Positions 8,755-16,721 of a stretch of DNA of 63,841 bases are shown here, one piece after another (the stretch's first letter is position 1; every line of letters starts with the position of its first letter). The notes beneath the pieces were generated by a model. That model saw only the letters and a list, made by a program, of their open reading frames with translations. It was not told the origin of the DNA and searched no databases. The DNA lies in the NCBI RefSeq assembly GCF_000308835.1, contig NZ_BAGN01000208.1:1-63841 (forward strand). Direction: 5' to 3'. The position numbers and the translations under genes were made by a program. This DNA is from Nocardia vinacea NBRC 16497. GTDB taxonomy: Bacteria > Actinomycetota > Actinomycetes > Mycobacteriales > Mycobacteriaceae.

Positions 8755-9851
8755 TTGGTGATTCCGAGCAGTGCGGCGGTCAACCCGAAGTCGGGGCCGA
8801 AGTCCTGGATTTTCCCGGTGCGGCAGCCGTCGAGACGCAGCTGGATGCGCTCACAGAACAACGAAAGCGCCGCACCGTCCAGCACCGCCTTGTCCAGCAG
8901 ACCGTGTAGGCGCAGCGCCCGGTTCTCACGGCTCACGGCATTCGAGAAGTTCTCGAAGAAGAGTGGCGTTACATCGGTGATTTCGGTGAGCCCGCGCGCA
9001 TTGGCCCGCATCTGCGCGGTCAATGTCGTGAATCGGGTGAGCGCACCGAGCAGTTGTTCGCGATTCTGGCCGACCACGGTCGAGGTATTGGTGACGAAGT
9101 CGTTGAGCTGGGTGATCACCGCCTGCAAACCCGGCGCCTGCTGCCCCATCAGTTGCACGAGTTCGGTGAGCCGACCGCTGAAATCCCTTACCGTCTGGTC
9201 GTTCTGGGCGATAATCTCGGTGATCTCATTGAGTTTGACAATGGTATCGGAGATCTGGTCACCATTGGCGAGGGTGACCTCGAATGCGGAGGACAGATCA
9301 TCCAGCGTTTCGCGCAGCTTGTCGCCATTGCCGTTCAGCAGCGGAAACAACACCCGGCTCGCCATCGGTCCGGTTTCGTTATCGCCCTTCAAGGCCGCGC
9401 CGAGTTGATCGAAGGTTTCGAGGATGCGGTCGAGTTCGACCGGGGTACGGGTCCGGGCGAGCGGGATGTGCTGACCGTCGGTCAGCACCGGACCATTGCC
9501 TTCGTATGCCGGGGCAAGTTCCACATGCCGATTGGTGATCAGCTGTGGTGAAACCAGCGCCGCCATGGCGTCGGCCGGAATGCGCACGCCCTTATCGATG
9601 GACATGGTGACTTCGACGTAACTGCCCTTGGGGGTCACGGTATCGACCCGGCCGACCGGAACACCGAGCACCGCAACGTCATTGCCCGCATAAAGACCGG
9701 CGACATTCTCGAAATCGGCACTGATCTGCAGATGTTCGCCGAGATACCGATCGGGAAGTGCGGTGAGGCTGCCGGGTAGCAGCGAACAACCGGCCGCCAC
9801 CGTTACGGCGAGGCCGAGCACCGTCGATTTCAGCAAGGTACCCATCTTCAT
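8751..9851 (-). CDS. mceD: MCE-family protein, MceD position, with its own lipobox
   Basis: The 366-residue product starts at ATG 9851, whose codon shares a base with the mceC stop (TGATG) and has AGGGG eight bases upstream; an in-frame ATG at 9845 is also possible. The hydrophobic leader ends in VAAGCS, a good lipobox. The MCE domain follows (VAGLYAGNDVAVLGVPVGRV). Lipid anchoring is usual for the E position, so a lipobox here makes two lipoproteins in one operon. The C-terminal half is helical, as in other MCE proteins. Confidence 0.9.
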   Translation of the reverse strand: MKMGTLLKSTVLGLAVTVAAGCSLLPGSLTALPDRYLGEHLQISADFENVAGLYAGNDVAVLGVPVGRVDTVTPKGSYVEVTMSIDKGVRIPADAMAALVSPQLITNRHVELAPAYEGNGPVLTDGQHIPLARTRTPVELDRILETFDQLGAALKGDNETGPMASRVLFPLLNGNGDKLRETLDDLSSAFEVTLANGDQISDTIVKLNEITEIIAQNDQTVRDFSGRLTELVQLMGQQAPGLQAVITQLNDFVTNTSTVVGQNREQLLGALTRFTTLTAQMRANARGLTEITDVTPLFFENFSNAVSRENRALRLHGLLDKAVLDGAALSLFCERIQLRLDGCRTGKIQDFGPDFGLTAALLGITK

Positions 9852-10855
9852 CAATTGCACCCCTGTACGGCTTGGGCGAAGCACAGCCAGTTGTCCGGGA
9901 ACACCCATGGCGCCCACACATCGCCGTACGGACCGTTGCCGAGGGCGTTGTTGAACTGCCGCAATGCGACCGGCATGATCTCGTAGAGCGAATCGAGGTT
10001 GTCCCGGTTCTTTTCCAGGCCCTCGGACATGGTGTTCAGATTCTGGATGAGCGGACCGAGCTGATCCTGGTTCTCCAGGCCCATATCCTGCAGCAGCCGC
10101 GACAGCATCGCGACATTGTCGAGCAATTGTCTGAGCAGGTTCTGCCGCAGTGCGACGGCATTGCCGATGGCCTCGCCGCGGGTCAGCAGCAGCAGCACGC
10201 TATTGCGGTTGTCGGAGGCCAGCTCGGCCACCTGATCCATGCTCTTCAGGAGGGTGTCCACCTCGTCGCGGCGATCATTGATCACCTTGGCCAGCGCGCC
10301 GATGCTGTTCAGCGCCTCGACGGTGAGCTGCGGCGAGTCACCCATCTGCTGGCTGAGCACATCCAGGGACTGCCGCAGTTTCGCCGGATCCAGGCGTTCG
10401 ATGCGCTCGAAGGACGATTTGTAGTTCGGATCCCGGATGACCTTGCCCAGGTTGTACGGCACCGAGGTCTGCTTCAGCGGAATTCGGTTGTCCGGCAGTC
10501 CTTTTCCATTACCGGGCACCAACTCGACGTGCAGCTTGCCGAGGATGGTCGTCATCTTGATGGCGGCCGAGGCGTCCGGACCGAGTCGAAGATCCTTGCG
10601 CACCTTCAGATCCACGACAACCTTCGCGCCATCGAGCCGCACGGCACTCACCGAGCCGACCTCGATGCCGGAGACATCCACCGATGCTCCCGATCGCAGC
10701 CCCGCTGCCTGCGCGAATTCGGCATGAATCGTCTTATCGCCGAGATGCGCCTGCGATAACGCACTCGAGCCGACCAGCAGCACGACGACCGAACCCGCGG
10801 CGAGCAGTCCTAGCCACAACAAGCGATTGCGCACCCGACTCACTAATGCCGTCAT
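9851..10855 (-). CDS. mceC: MCE-family protein, MceC position
   Basis: The 334-residue product starts at ATG 10855, overlapping the mceB stop by four bases (ATGA). It has an N-terminal anchor (about residues 12-30, LLWLGLLAAGSVVVLLVG), an MCE domain (AAGLRSGASVDVSGIEVGSV) and a helical region ending in GNGPYGDVWAPWVFPDNWLC, which resembles the usual MceC end. It is a subunit of the lipid-import channel. Confidence 0.91.
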   Translation of the reverse strand: MTALVSRVRNRLLWLGLLAAGSVVVLLVGSSALSQAHLGDKTIHAEFAQAAGLRSGASVDVSGIEVGSVSAVRLDGAKVVVDLKVRKDLRLGPDASAAIKMTTILGKLHVELVPGNGKGLPDNRIPLKQTSVPYNLGKVIRDPNYKSSFERIERLDPAKLRQSLDVLSQQMGDSPQLTVEALNSIGALAKVINDRRDEVDTLLKSMDQVAELASDNRNSVLLLLTRGEAIGNAVALRQNLLRQLLDNVAMLSRLLQDMGLENQDQLGPLIQNLNTMSEGLEKNRDNLDSLYEIMPVALRQFNNALGNGPYGDVWAPWVFPDNWLCFAQAVQGCN

Positions 10856-11874
10856 CGGCAGACCTCCGAATGAGAATTGCCGCCCACCTGTGAGAACAGC
10901 CCGGGTGGCAGCAGCACGCCCCACAGCGAGACGTCCAGCGAGCAGATGTAGGCGTTGGCGTATGCGCCGTAGCTGGTGAACCGAGCGAGGCCATTGAGGA
11001 CGGTCGGCAGCTCGACCGCCGCCTGATCCAAGGACGCGCCATTGAGGATCAGCAGCGCGACACCGCTGGTCGCATCGTTCTGCGCCCGAGCCAGATTCGG
11101 CTTCACCTGATTGATCAGAGCCGCCAGCGAATCGGTGGATTTCGCCACCGTATCGACCGACGCCTTCAGCGATTCGCCCTGTGCGTAGAGCGATTCCACC
11201 AGCGAACGTGCCTGCGTGATCAGGGTTTCCAATTCGCCGCTGCGATTGGCCAGGCCCGCGATCACACTGCTGAGATTGCCGATGACATCGCCGAGAATTT
11301 TGTCGCGCTGACCGAAGGTGCCCGCGAGTTCGGCGGCCTGGGTGATCAGCGCACTGAGCGAGACATTGTTGCCTTGCAGGGCCTGAATCAAGGTCTCCGA
11401 CAGCGAATTGACCTGATCAGGTTGCAGCACGCTGAATAGCGGTTCGAAACCGGACAGCAACGATGACACATCGAACGACGGTTCGGTGCGTTCGACGGGA
11501 ATCGCGGATCCGGCAGTCAGCACCGCGCCCTCGTCCTTGCCCGGAACCAACGCGATATAGCGCTGCCCGATCAGATTCTGGTAGCGCACAAGGGCTTTCG
11601 TCGTCGTGGTCAGCCGCTGATCGTTCTGGATACGGAAGTCGACGCGCGCCTTGTAGTCGCCGTCGAAATCGATCGCGTCGACCCGCCCGACCCGCACACC
11701 CGCCATCCGGATGTCATCGCCGACACGCAGTCCGAGCACATCGGTGAAAGTGGCCGAGTACGAGTCGGTATCGCCGGTTACCGAACGCTGCAGCGTCGAC
11801 CAGATCGTGTACGTCAACAGCACCGCGACCACGGCGAATAGACTGAATCCCGCCATCGCTTTCCCTGATTTCAT
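10852..11874 (-). CDS. mceB: MCE-family protein, MceB position
   Basis: The 340-residue product starts at ATG 11874, with GGGCGGTGAG just upstream; an ATG at 11892 would overlap mceA and has no such site. It has an N-terminal anchor (FSLFAVVAVLLTYTIW), an MCE domain (VLGLRVGDDIRMAGVRVGRV) and a long helical region. The end, TSYGAYANAYICSLDVSLWG, is typical of MceB. It lies four bases after the mceA stop. Confidence 0.91.
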   Translation of the reverse strand: MKSGKAMAGFSLFAVVAVLLTYTIWSTLQRSVTGDTDSYSATFTDVLGLRVGDDIRMAGVRVGRVDAIDFDGDYKARVDFRIQNDQRLTTTTKALVRYQNLIGQRYIALVPGKDEGAVLTAGSAIPVERTEPSFDVSSLLSGFEPLFSVLQPDQVNSLSETLIQALQGNNVSLSALITQAAELAGTFGQRDKILGDVIGNLSSVIAGLANRSGELETLITQARSLVESLYAQGESLKASVDTVAKSTDSLAALINQVKPNLARAQNDATSGVALLILNGASLDQAAVELPTVLNGLARFTSYGAYANAYICSLDVSLWGVLLPPGLFSQVGGNSHSEVCR

Positions 11875-11878
11875 GTAC

Positions 11879-13276
11879 TCACCGCCCTTCATCCGGTGCG
11901 GTGCCGTACACAGTTACCGAACCACCGGCCAGTACCGGAGCCAAGAGCAGGTACTGCGCGGTGGTCGGTCGCCCGCCGACAATCGCGGCGGCGGCATCGA
12001 GTCCGCGCAGATCCGAATTCGGCTGGGCGGGATGATCCGTCGCAGCGGCTGGCGCGGTGATGCCCGGAATCGTCGGCAGCCCCGGAATACTCGGCAGTCC
12101 GGGAATACTCGGCAGCCCCCGCGCCGGAGCAATGGGCGCCGGTCCCGCGGCTGCCAACCGCTGCGGCATCAGCTGCGACGGAAACTCCTGCGGCGGTGCG
12201 ACATCCGGCACCGTACTGCCGCCACACCGCGGACCGGCCATGGTGCCGTAGTGCGGACAGTCCTCGGCCGTGTACTGCTGGAACGGCGTGAAGCTGACAT
12301 CCATCTTCCACACCATCTGTCGGCTGGGTCCGAATCCGAAGGTCGTGCGCACTCGTTGCAGCGCGGCATTGAAGTTGGCGGCGGTATCCGGGATGGCCTG
12401 CGGATCCCTGGCCAGACCACCGAACAGGCCGTCGAGTCCGACGACCAAATCCTTCCCGGCGTCCGGATTCCGTGCGAACAGTGAATTGACCGAGTCGACC
12501 GCGCCGCCGGCATTGGTAAGCAGTGCGACGAGATTGTCGCGCCGCTCGGTGAGCGTGCGTGCGGTGGTCACCGAATCCGACAGCACACCGACCAGCTCCG
12601 GCGCCGAAACGCTCAGCGCCGTCACGGCCCGGCCGAGGTTGCCCAGCAGATCGCCGATACCGGGAGTCGCGTGCACCTGGGTGAGCCAGGTATCGAGGCG
12701 TTCGATGGTGGAACCCGGCACCCGCGCGGCGGGATCGAGTGCGTCGGCCAGGGTTGCGAGCACCCGGCCCAGCTTCTCCGGCTGGATATGGTCGAGCACA
12801 TCGCGCAGCACACTGAGCGTGGTCTGCAACTGCACGGTGCCTGCGCTGGTGTCCTCGGGAATTCGGGCGCCCGCCCGCAGGGTTTCGGTGGCGTGCCCGT
12901 TGTCGACGAGTTCGATGGCGGTCACCCCGAAGATATTGTCGGGAATCACCCGCGCCGTGACATTCGCCGGAATCAGGCCCGCCACAGCCGGTTTCAGATC
13001 AAGAGCCGCGTCTTGACGTTCGCCCTTCGCGACTACATCGACACCGGTCACCGAACCGACGACCATGCCGCGGAACTTCACATCGGCATGAGTCGGCAGC
13101 CCGTCACCGGTGCTGGTGAGCACGGCGACAACCGAGATCTTGTCCTGGAAATAGCCGGTGTAGCGCAGGCCGAGCAGGTACAGCAGCAATGCCGCCGCCG
13201 CGGCCATGGCAATTCCGGCCAGGGTGAGCTGGCGTGCGGTGGGCCCGCACCCACTTGGATCGAGCAGCATCGCCAC
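11879..13276 (-). CDS. mceA: MCE-family protein, MceA position
   Basis: The 465-residue product has a membrane anchor at about residues 16-37 and an MCE domain at about 47-120 (GLPTHADVKFRGMVVGSV), then a helical region and a proline-rich C-terminal tail. The tail contains a three-fold hexapeptide repeat (LPSIPG) encoded by an 18-base tandem repeat. GTG 13276 follows the yrbEB stop directly; an ATG two codons later (13270) is an equally plausible start. First of six MCE genes, its product would be part of the lipid-binding channel above the YrbE permease. Confidence 0.91.
   Translation of the reverse strand: MAMLLDPSGCGPTARQLTLAGIAMAAAAALLLYLLGLRYTGYFQDKISVVAVLTSTGDGLPTHADVKFRGMVVGSVTGVDVVAKGERQDAALDLKPAVAGLIPANVTARVIPDNIFGVTAIELVDNGHATETLRAGARIPEDTSAGTVQLQTTLSVLRDVLDHIQPEKLGRVLATLADALDPAARVPGSTIERLDTWLTQVHATPGIGDLLGNLGRAVTALSVSAPELVGVLSDSVTTARTLTERRDNLVALLTNAGGAVDSVNSLFARNPDAGKDLVVGLDGLFGGLARDPQAIPDTAANFNAALQRVRTTFGFGPSRQMVWKMDVSFTPFQQYTAEDCPHYGTMAGPRCGGSTVPDVAPPQEFPSQLMPQRLAAAGPAPIAPARGLPSIPGLPSIPGLPTIPGITAPAAATDHPAQPNSDLRGLDAAAAIVGGRPTTAQYLLLAPVLAGGSVTVYGTAPDEGR
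12062..12115. repeat. Three-copy 18-base tandem repeat in mceA
   Basis: Three 18-base units (12062-12079, 12080-12097, 12098-12115) share the pattern CCGGAATxxTCGGCAG and encode repeated (I)PGLPSIPG in the disordered tail. The unit length keeps the reading frame. Confidence 0.85.
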
Positions 13277-14140
13277 CTACCCCGAAATCCGGAATCCGGG
13301 GTCGATACCCCAGATCGCAAGGGTCAGAAACAGATTCACGAACACCATGACGACGATCACCATCTTGATCGCACGGCCGGCCGCGTGGCCGACGCCTTCC
13401 GGGCCACCGGTGGCGATATAGCCGTAGTAGCACTGGATAAAGGTCGAAATAAGCACGAACACCACGACTTTGACGACCGAGAAGAAGACATCGATCCCAT
13501 TGAGGAACTGGAAGAAATAGTGGTCGTAGGTCCCGGCGGAAGTGCCGCCGAGGAACAGTACGGACAGCTTCGTCATCAGATACGCAACGGCGAGGCCCAC
13601 GCTGTAGAGCGGGACGATGGTCAGTGTCGCGGCGATCATCCGCGTGGTCACCAGATACGGAAGTGGCCGGATGGCAATGGATTCCAGCGCATCGATCTCC
13701 TCGGAGATCCGCATCGCACCCAACTGCGCGGTGAATCGGCAGCCCGCCTGGATGGCGAAGGCCAGAGTCGCAAGGATCGGGCCGATCTCACGCGTCGTCG
13801 CGAAACCGGAGATCGCGCCGGTCAGCGGATTCATGGTCAGCAGATTCAGCGCGGTGTAGGACTCCATGCCGACGGTGATCCCGCCGAATCCGCACAGGAT
13901 GATGACCACCCCGACCGTGCCGCCGCCGACAATCAATGAACCATTGCCCCAGCCGACATCGGCGGTCAGCCGCAGCACTTCCTTGCGATAGTGCCTGAGC
14001 ACGAACGGAATTGCCGCCACCGCCTGGCAGAAGGTGATCGCCTGGTGGCCCAGTCGCCGGTTGGCCTGCACCGGCACGCTCGCGACCGCAGAGACCGCGC
14101 GAAATGGCTTCAGCGCGGGCGGGGTGTATCGGGTGCCCAT
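13277..14140 (-). CDS. yrbEB: YrbE/MlaE-family ABC permease of the mce operon, YrbEB position
   Basis: This 287-residue polytopic membrane protein has the MlaE/YrbE fold. The cytoplasmic coupling motif EEIDALESIAIRP would contact the ATPase, and several hydrophobic helices surround it. ATG 14140 lies one base after the yrbEA stop. With yrbEA it should form the inner-membrane gate of the lipid importer. No MceG/Mkl ATPase is encoded in this window; in related bacteria it is encoded elsewhere and shared. Confidence 0.93.
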   Translation of the reverse strand: MGTRYTPPALKPFRAVSAVASVPVQANRRLGHQAITFCQAVAAIPFVLRHYRKEVLRLTADVGWGNGSLIVGGGTVGVVIILCGFGGITVGMESYTALNLLTMNPLTGAISGFATTREIGPILATLAFAIQAGCRFTAQLGAMRISEEIDALESIAIRPLPYLVTTRMIAATLTIVPLYSVGLAVAYLMTKLSVLFLGGTSAGTYDHYFFQFLNGIDVFFSVVKVVVFVLISTFIQCYYGYIATGGPEGVGHAAGRAIKMVIVVMVFVNLFLTLAIWGIDPGFRISG

Positions 14141-14141
14141 C

Positions 14142-15002
14142 TCAGATCACCTTCGCCGGGAAGAGCGTGTTGTAGATCTGGGTGATGATGATGTTGGTCG
14201 CGAACAGCATCAGCGCCGAATTGACCACCGCCGCGTTCACCGAGTTGGCGACCCCACCCGGACCGCCCTTGGTGTGCAGTCCGATATCGCAGGCGATGAT
14301 TGCGGTCAGCGCCCCGAAGATGGCCGCCTTGATCAGTGCGATCACCAGATCGTTCGCCACCGCGAAGGAGGCGAAGGTGCTGATGAACGAACCCGCCGTG
14401 CCGCCCTGGGCGTACACGTTGAACATATAGCCGGTGGCGAAGCCGACGAACACCACGAATCCGCACAGCAGAATGCTGACCAGGATCGCTGCCAGCAGTC
14501 GCGGCGCGACCAGTCGGCGCACCGGGTCGACGCCCATCACCATCATCGCGTCGATCTCCTCACGAATGGTGCGGGAGCCGAGATCCGCGCAGATGGCCGA
14601 ACCGACCGCGCCCGCGATCATCAGCGAAGTGACCAGCGGCGCACCCTGCCGAATGATGCCGAGACCACTGACCGCGCCGATAAAGGTCGTCGCACCAACC
14701 TGATTCACCAGGGCACCGACCTGGATAGACACGACAACGGCGACCGGGATCGCGACGAATACGGTCGGTGCGGCGGAGACGCTCGCCATGAACGCGCACT
14801 GCTTGATGAACTCGTGGAATGGGAAGCGGCGCACGAACATCGCGCGCAGCATCTCGACGAAGGCATCGCGCATGAGCCGAACCTGGCGCCCCAAGGTCTC
14901 CAGCGACCGCTGCGGATGCCGTTGCCACAGGCCCTTCAGATCCTCGAGGGCGCGCTCTAGATCCGTCGGCTCAGTGTGTCTTTCGGTGAGTCGAGTGCTC
15001 AT
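14142..15002 (-). CDS. yrbEA: YrbE/MlaE-family ABC permease of the mce operon, YrbEA position
   Basis: The 286-residue product is a polytopic permease with the coupling motif REEIDAMMVMGVDPVRRL and the glycine-rich membrane segments of MlaE proteins. ATG 15002 overlaps the stop of the small membrane protein gene before it by four bases (ATGA), so translation is probably coupled. An acidic cytoplasmic N-terminus of about 45 residues precedes the first helix. It pairs with yrbEB. Confidence 0.93.
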   Translation of the reverse strand: MSTRLTERHTEPTDLERALEDLKGLWQRHPQRSLETLGRQVRLMRDAFVEMLRAMFVRRFPFHEFIKQCAFMASVSAAPTVFVAIPVAVVVSIQVGALVNQVGATTFIGAVSGLGIIRQGAPLVTSLMIAGAVGSAICADLGSRTIREEIDAMMVMGVDPVRRLVAPRLLAAILVSILLCGFVVFVGFATGYMFNVYAQGGTAGSFISTFASFAVANDLVIALIKAAIFGALTAIIACDIGLHTKGGPGGVANSVNAAVVNSALMLFATNIIITQIYNTLFPAKVI

Positions 15003-15187
15003 GCCGACTCGCTGAGTTGATGCTGGAGCAAGACGAGGAGATAGCCGACCACGGCTATACCGGCGACGGCAGTGCTGAGTACGGCGAGCCAGAGCCCGAA
15101 CCGCAGCACCGGATTGACTTTCATACGCCCCCCGAGGATCTTGACGCCGATCACCAAGATGTCGATGAGCCAAACCAAGATCATCAT
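14999..15187 (-). CDS. Small membrane protein of the mce operon (second gene)
   Basis: This 62-residue product has two predicted helices, MMILVWLIDILVIGVKIL and FGLWLAVLSTAVAGIAVVGY, separated by a short GGRMKVNP loop. ATG 15187 shares a base with the preceding stop (TGATG), and its own stop overlaps the yrbEA start by four bases. This places it firmly in the operon. I recognise no named family. Two-helix size and position suggest an accessory subunit of the lipid importer. Confidence 0.75.
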   Translation of the reverse strand: MMILVWLIDILVIGVKILGGRMKVNPVLRFGLWLAVLSTAVAGIAVVGYLLVLLQHQLSESA

Positions 15188-15411
15188 CAGGTCATGCACA
15201 CATTCGAGAAGGTGAGCACCGGCCAGCACACGATCGAGCCGAGGAAGGATATGACCACGTCGATGCCGTGCATGCGGTGCAGATGGCTGGTGTGGGTCAG
15301 CGTCCAGATGAGGCCGACGAGCCCGTATGGAATGGCGAGAATGATGATGGTGCCGAGGAATTCGGAGACCTTCATCTCGTAGCTGAATATTCGATCCAGC
15401 TTCTTGAGCAT
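15187..15411 (-). CDS. Small membrane protein heading the mce operon (first gene)
   Basis: The 74-residue product starts at ATG 15411 with AAAGGA upstream. It has two hydrophobic segments (FLGTIIILAIPYGLVGLIW and GIDVVISFLGSIVCWPVL) around a loop with THTSHLHRMHG, which holds three histidines. Its stop overlaps the next start (TGATG). A longer frame to 15501 lacks coding character. No family recognised; the context makes it an uncharacterised first component of the mce operon. Confidence 0.72.
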   Translation of the reverse strand: MLKKLDRIFSYEMKVSEFLGTIIILAIPYGLVGLIWTLTHTSHLHRMHGIDVVISFLGSIVCWPVLTFSNVCMT

Positions 15412-15522
15412 GCGCCTGTGTCCTTTCCCCCGCCGCCTGAGCAGCACAGCCGGACACACGCCGGGGCGAGGAATCGCTGCGGCGCGAGTGCGGCCGATCA
15501 CGCTGCGATCGGTCGGGTATGG

Positions 15523-15539
15523 GTGCGTATGTTACGCAC
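15523..15539. promoter_or_regulatory. Perfect palindrome at the mce promoter, candidate TetR operator
   Basis: GTGCGTA-TGT-TACGCAC has perfect seven-base arms. On the minus strand it contains TAACATA (15528-15534), a heptamer also found before the first double-TetR gene. It lies about 110 bases before the first mce-operon start. Confidence 0.6.
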
Positions 15540-15639
15540 TATTCCTTCGATTGCGGAAGAACTTCAGAACACTTAGTTCGGCGAATCTCGATAGAGAACC
15601 CAGTACAGCCCGCTAGACTCTGCACATGATGATGAGAAT

Positions 15640-15662
15640 AGCGAGTAACATAACTAATCGCT
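15640..15662. promoter_or_regulatory. Second imperfect inverted repeat upstream of the mce operon
   Basis: AGCGA at 15640-15644 pairs with TCGCT at 15658-15662 around an AT-rich centre containing TAACATA (15646-15652). It is a weaker candidate operator half-way up the same control region. Confidence 0.4.
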
Positions 15663-15798
15663 GACTTCCTGGGGGCCAGTTCGAAGGCAGGAGCGTCCGA
15701 TGACGAGCCACGCGGCTATCACGACAGCAACGGACCGACGGCCGATCCGTGCTGCCGCATCCGCAAGTAGAAGAACCGGATCCGAGCCGGACGAACCG

Positions 15799-16692
15799 CT
15801 AGCCCGAGTAGGCGTGCCACATCTGGTGGACGATCGCCTCGATGTCGGAATGCTTTGGTATCCAACCTAATTGGCCCATTGCCTTCGTCGAATCCCCGAC
15901 CGAGGAACTCGGCTCCGGCACCGCTGGGCGATGGGTGAGCGCCACACGTCGTCCCGACACCCTTTCGACAGCGGCAACCACCTGGCGGACGCTCGTGCCC
16001 CGGCCGCTACCGATGACATACCGCTCGGTCAGGCCCGGCGGTGGCAGGTGTTCGAGCCCGGCAACGAAAGCATTCGCGGCATCGGAAACGTGCACATAGT
16101 CACGGACCGTCGTGCCGTCGCCGTTGACCTCCAACGACTCGTTCCGCGCCGCAGCGCTGAGCACCCGCGGGATGAGCCGAGTGGGATCCGGATCGCAGCC
16201 GCCCGCCACATTCAACAGCCGAAGCACAACAGCGGCGGCATCGTGGGCTTCGATGGCTGATTCTGCCGCCAGTTTGCTGTTTGCGTAGGGGCGAGGCGGG
16301 TTATCGGGCAGATCCTCGATGATCGGCCGGCCGCTCACATCGCCGTAGACAGCACCGGTCGAGGCGAATACGAGCCGGGCTACCCCGGCGGTCGCCATGG
16401 CATCGAGCAGGGCGATGGTCCCGCCGGTGTTGACCCCGAAGTATCGGAGAGGGTCGGTCATCGACTCCCGCACCCGGGTCAGCCCGGCCAGATGACACAC
16501 CGCATCTACGCCGTCGACAGCGCGTCGAAGCGCGACGGGGTCGAGCAAGTCGGCAACGCGAATCTCGGCGGCATGCACGATGTTCGGCCGCTCCGAATGC
16601 ACCATGGCGACAGCATCGTGCCCAGCCTCCGTCAAGGCCGCAACGACAGCTGTGCCCAGGTAACCCGCCGCTCCCGTAACAAGTACGCGCAT
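15799..16692 (-). CDS. NAD-dependent epimerase/dehydratase (extended SDR, GalE-like)
   Basis: The 297-residue cytoplasmic enzyme has a Rossmann NAD-binding motif TGAAGYLG (residues 6-13) and the extended-SDR catalytic set: Ser/Thr in STGAVYGD (residues 111-118), Tyr136 and Lys140 in YANSK. Such enzymes epimerise, dehydrate or reduce nucleotide-sugars. The length is slightly shorter than typical UDP-glucose 4-epimerases. The substrate cannot be read from the sequence. The gene lies 29 bases after the FAD enzyme on the same strand, so co-transcription is likely. Confidence 0.88.
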   Translation of the reverse strand: MRVLVTGAAGYLGTAVVAALTEAGHDAVAMVHSERPNIVHAAEIRVADLLDPVALRRAVDGVDAVCHLAGLTRVRESMTDPLRYFGVNTGGTIALLDAMATAGVARLVFASTGAVYGDVSGRPIIEDLPDNPPRPYANSKLAAESAIEAHDAAAVVLRLLNVAGGCDPDPTRLIPRVLSAAARNESLEVNGDGTTVRDYVHVSDAANAFVAGLEHLPPPGLTERYVIGSGRGTSVRQVVAAVERVSGRRVALTHRPAVPEPSSSVGDSTKAMGQLGWIPKHSDIEAIVHQMWHAYSG

Positions 16693-16721
16693 GGCGCGAG
16701 CCTATGGAAGGTCCTGGTCGG

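Larger units (their letters stand above)
15412..15798. promoter_or_regulatory. Control region of the mce operon, without a convincing gene
   Basis: This 387-base stretch separates the mce operon from the end of the epimerase-like gene, which is on the same strand upstream. Its middle (about 15520-15665) is AT-richer than its surroundings and holds two inverted repeats listed separately. It should contain the mce promoter. Confidence 0.65.

Noticed and set aside
15700..15870. A 56-codon plus-strand frame with AGGAG six bases before its ATG, ending inside the epimerase-like gene
   Set aside because: Its third-position G/C is near chance, its last third overlaps the epimerase-like coding sequence on the other strand, and its product shows no recognisable pattern.
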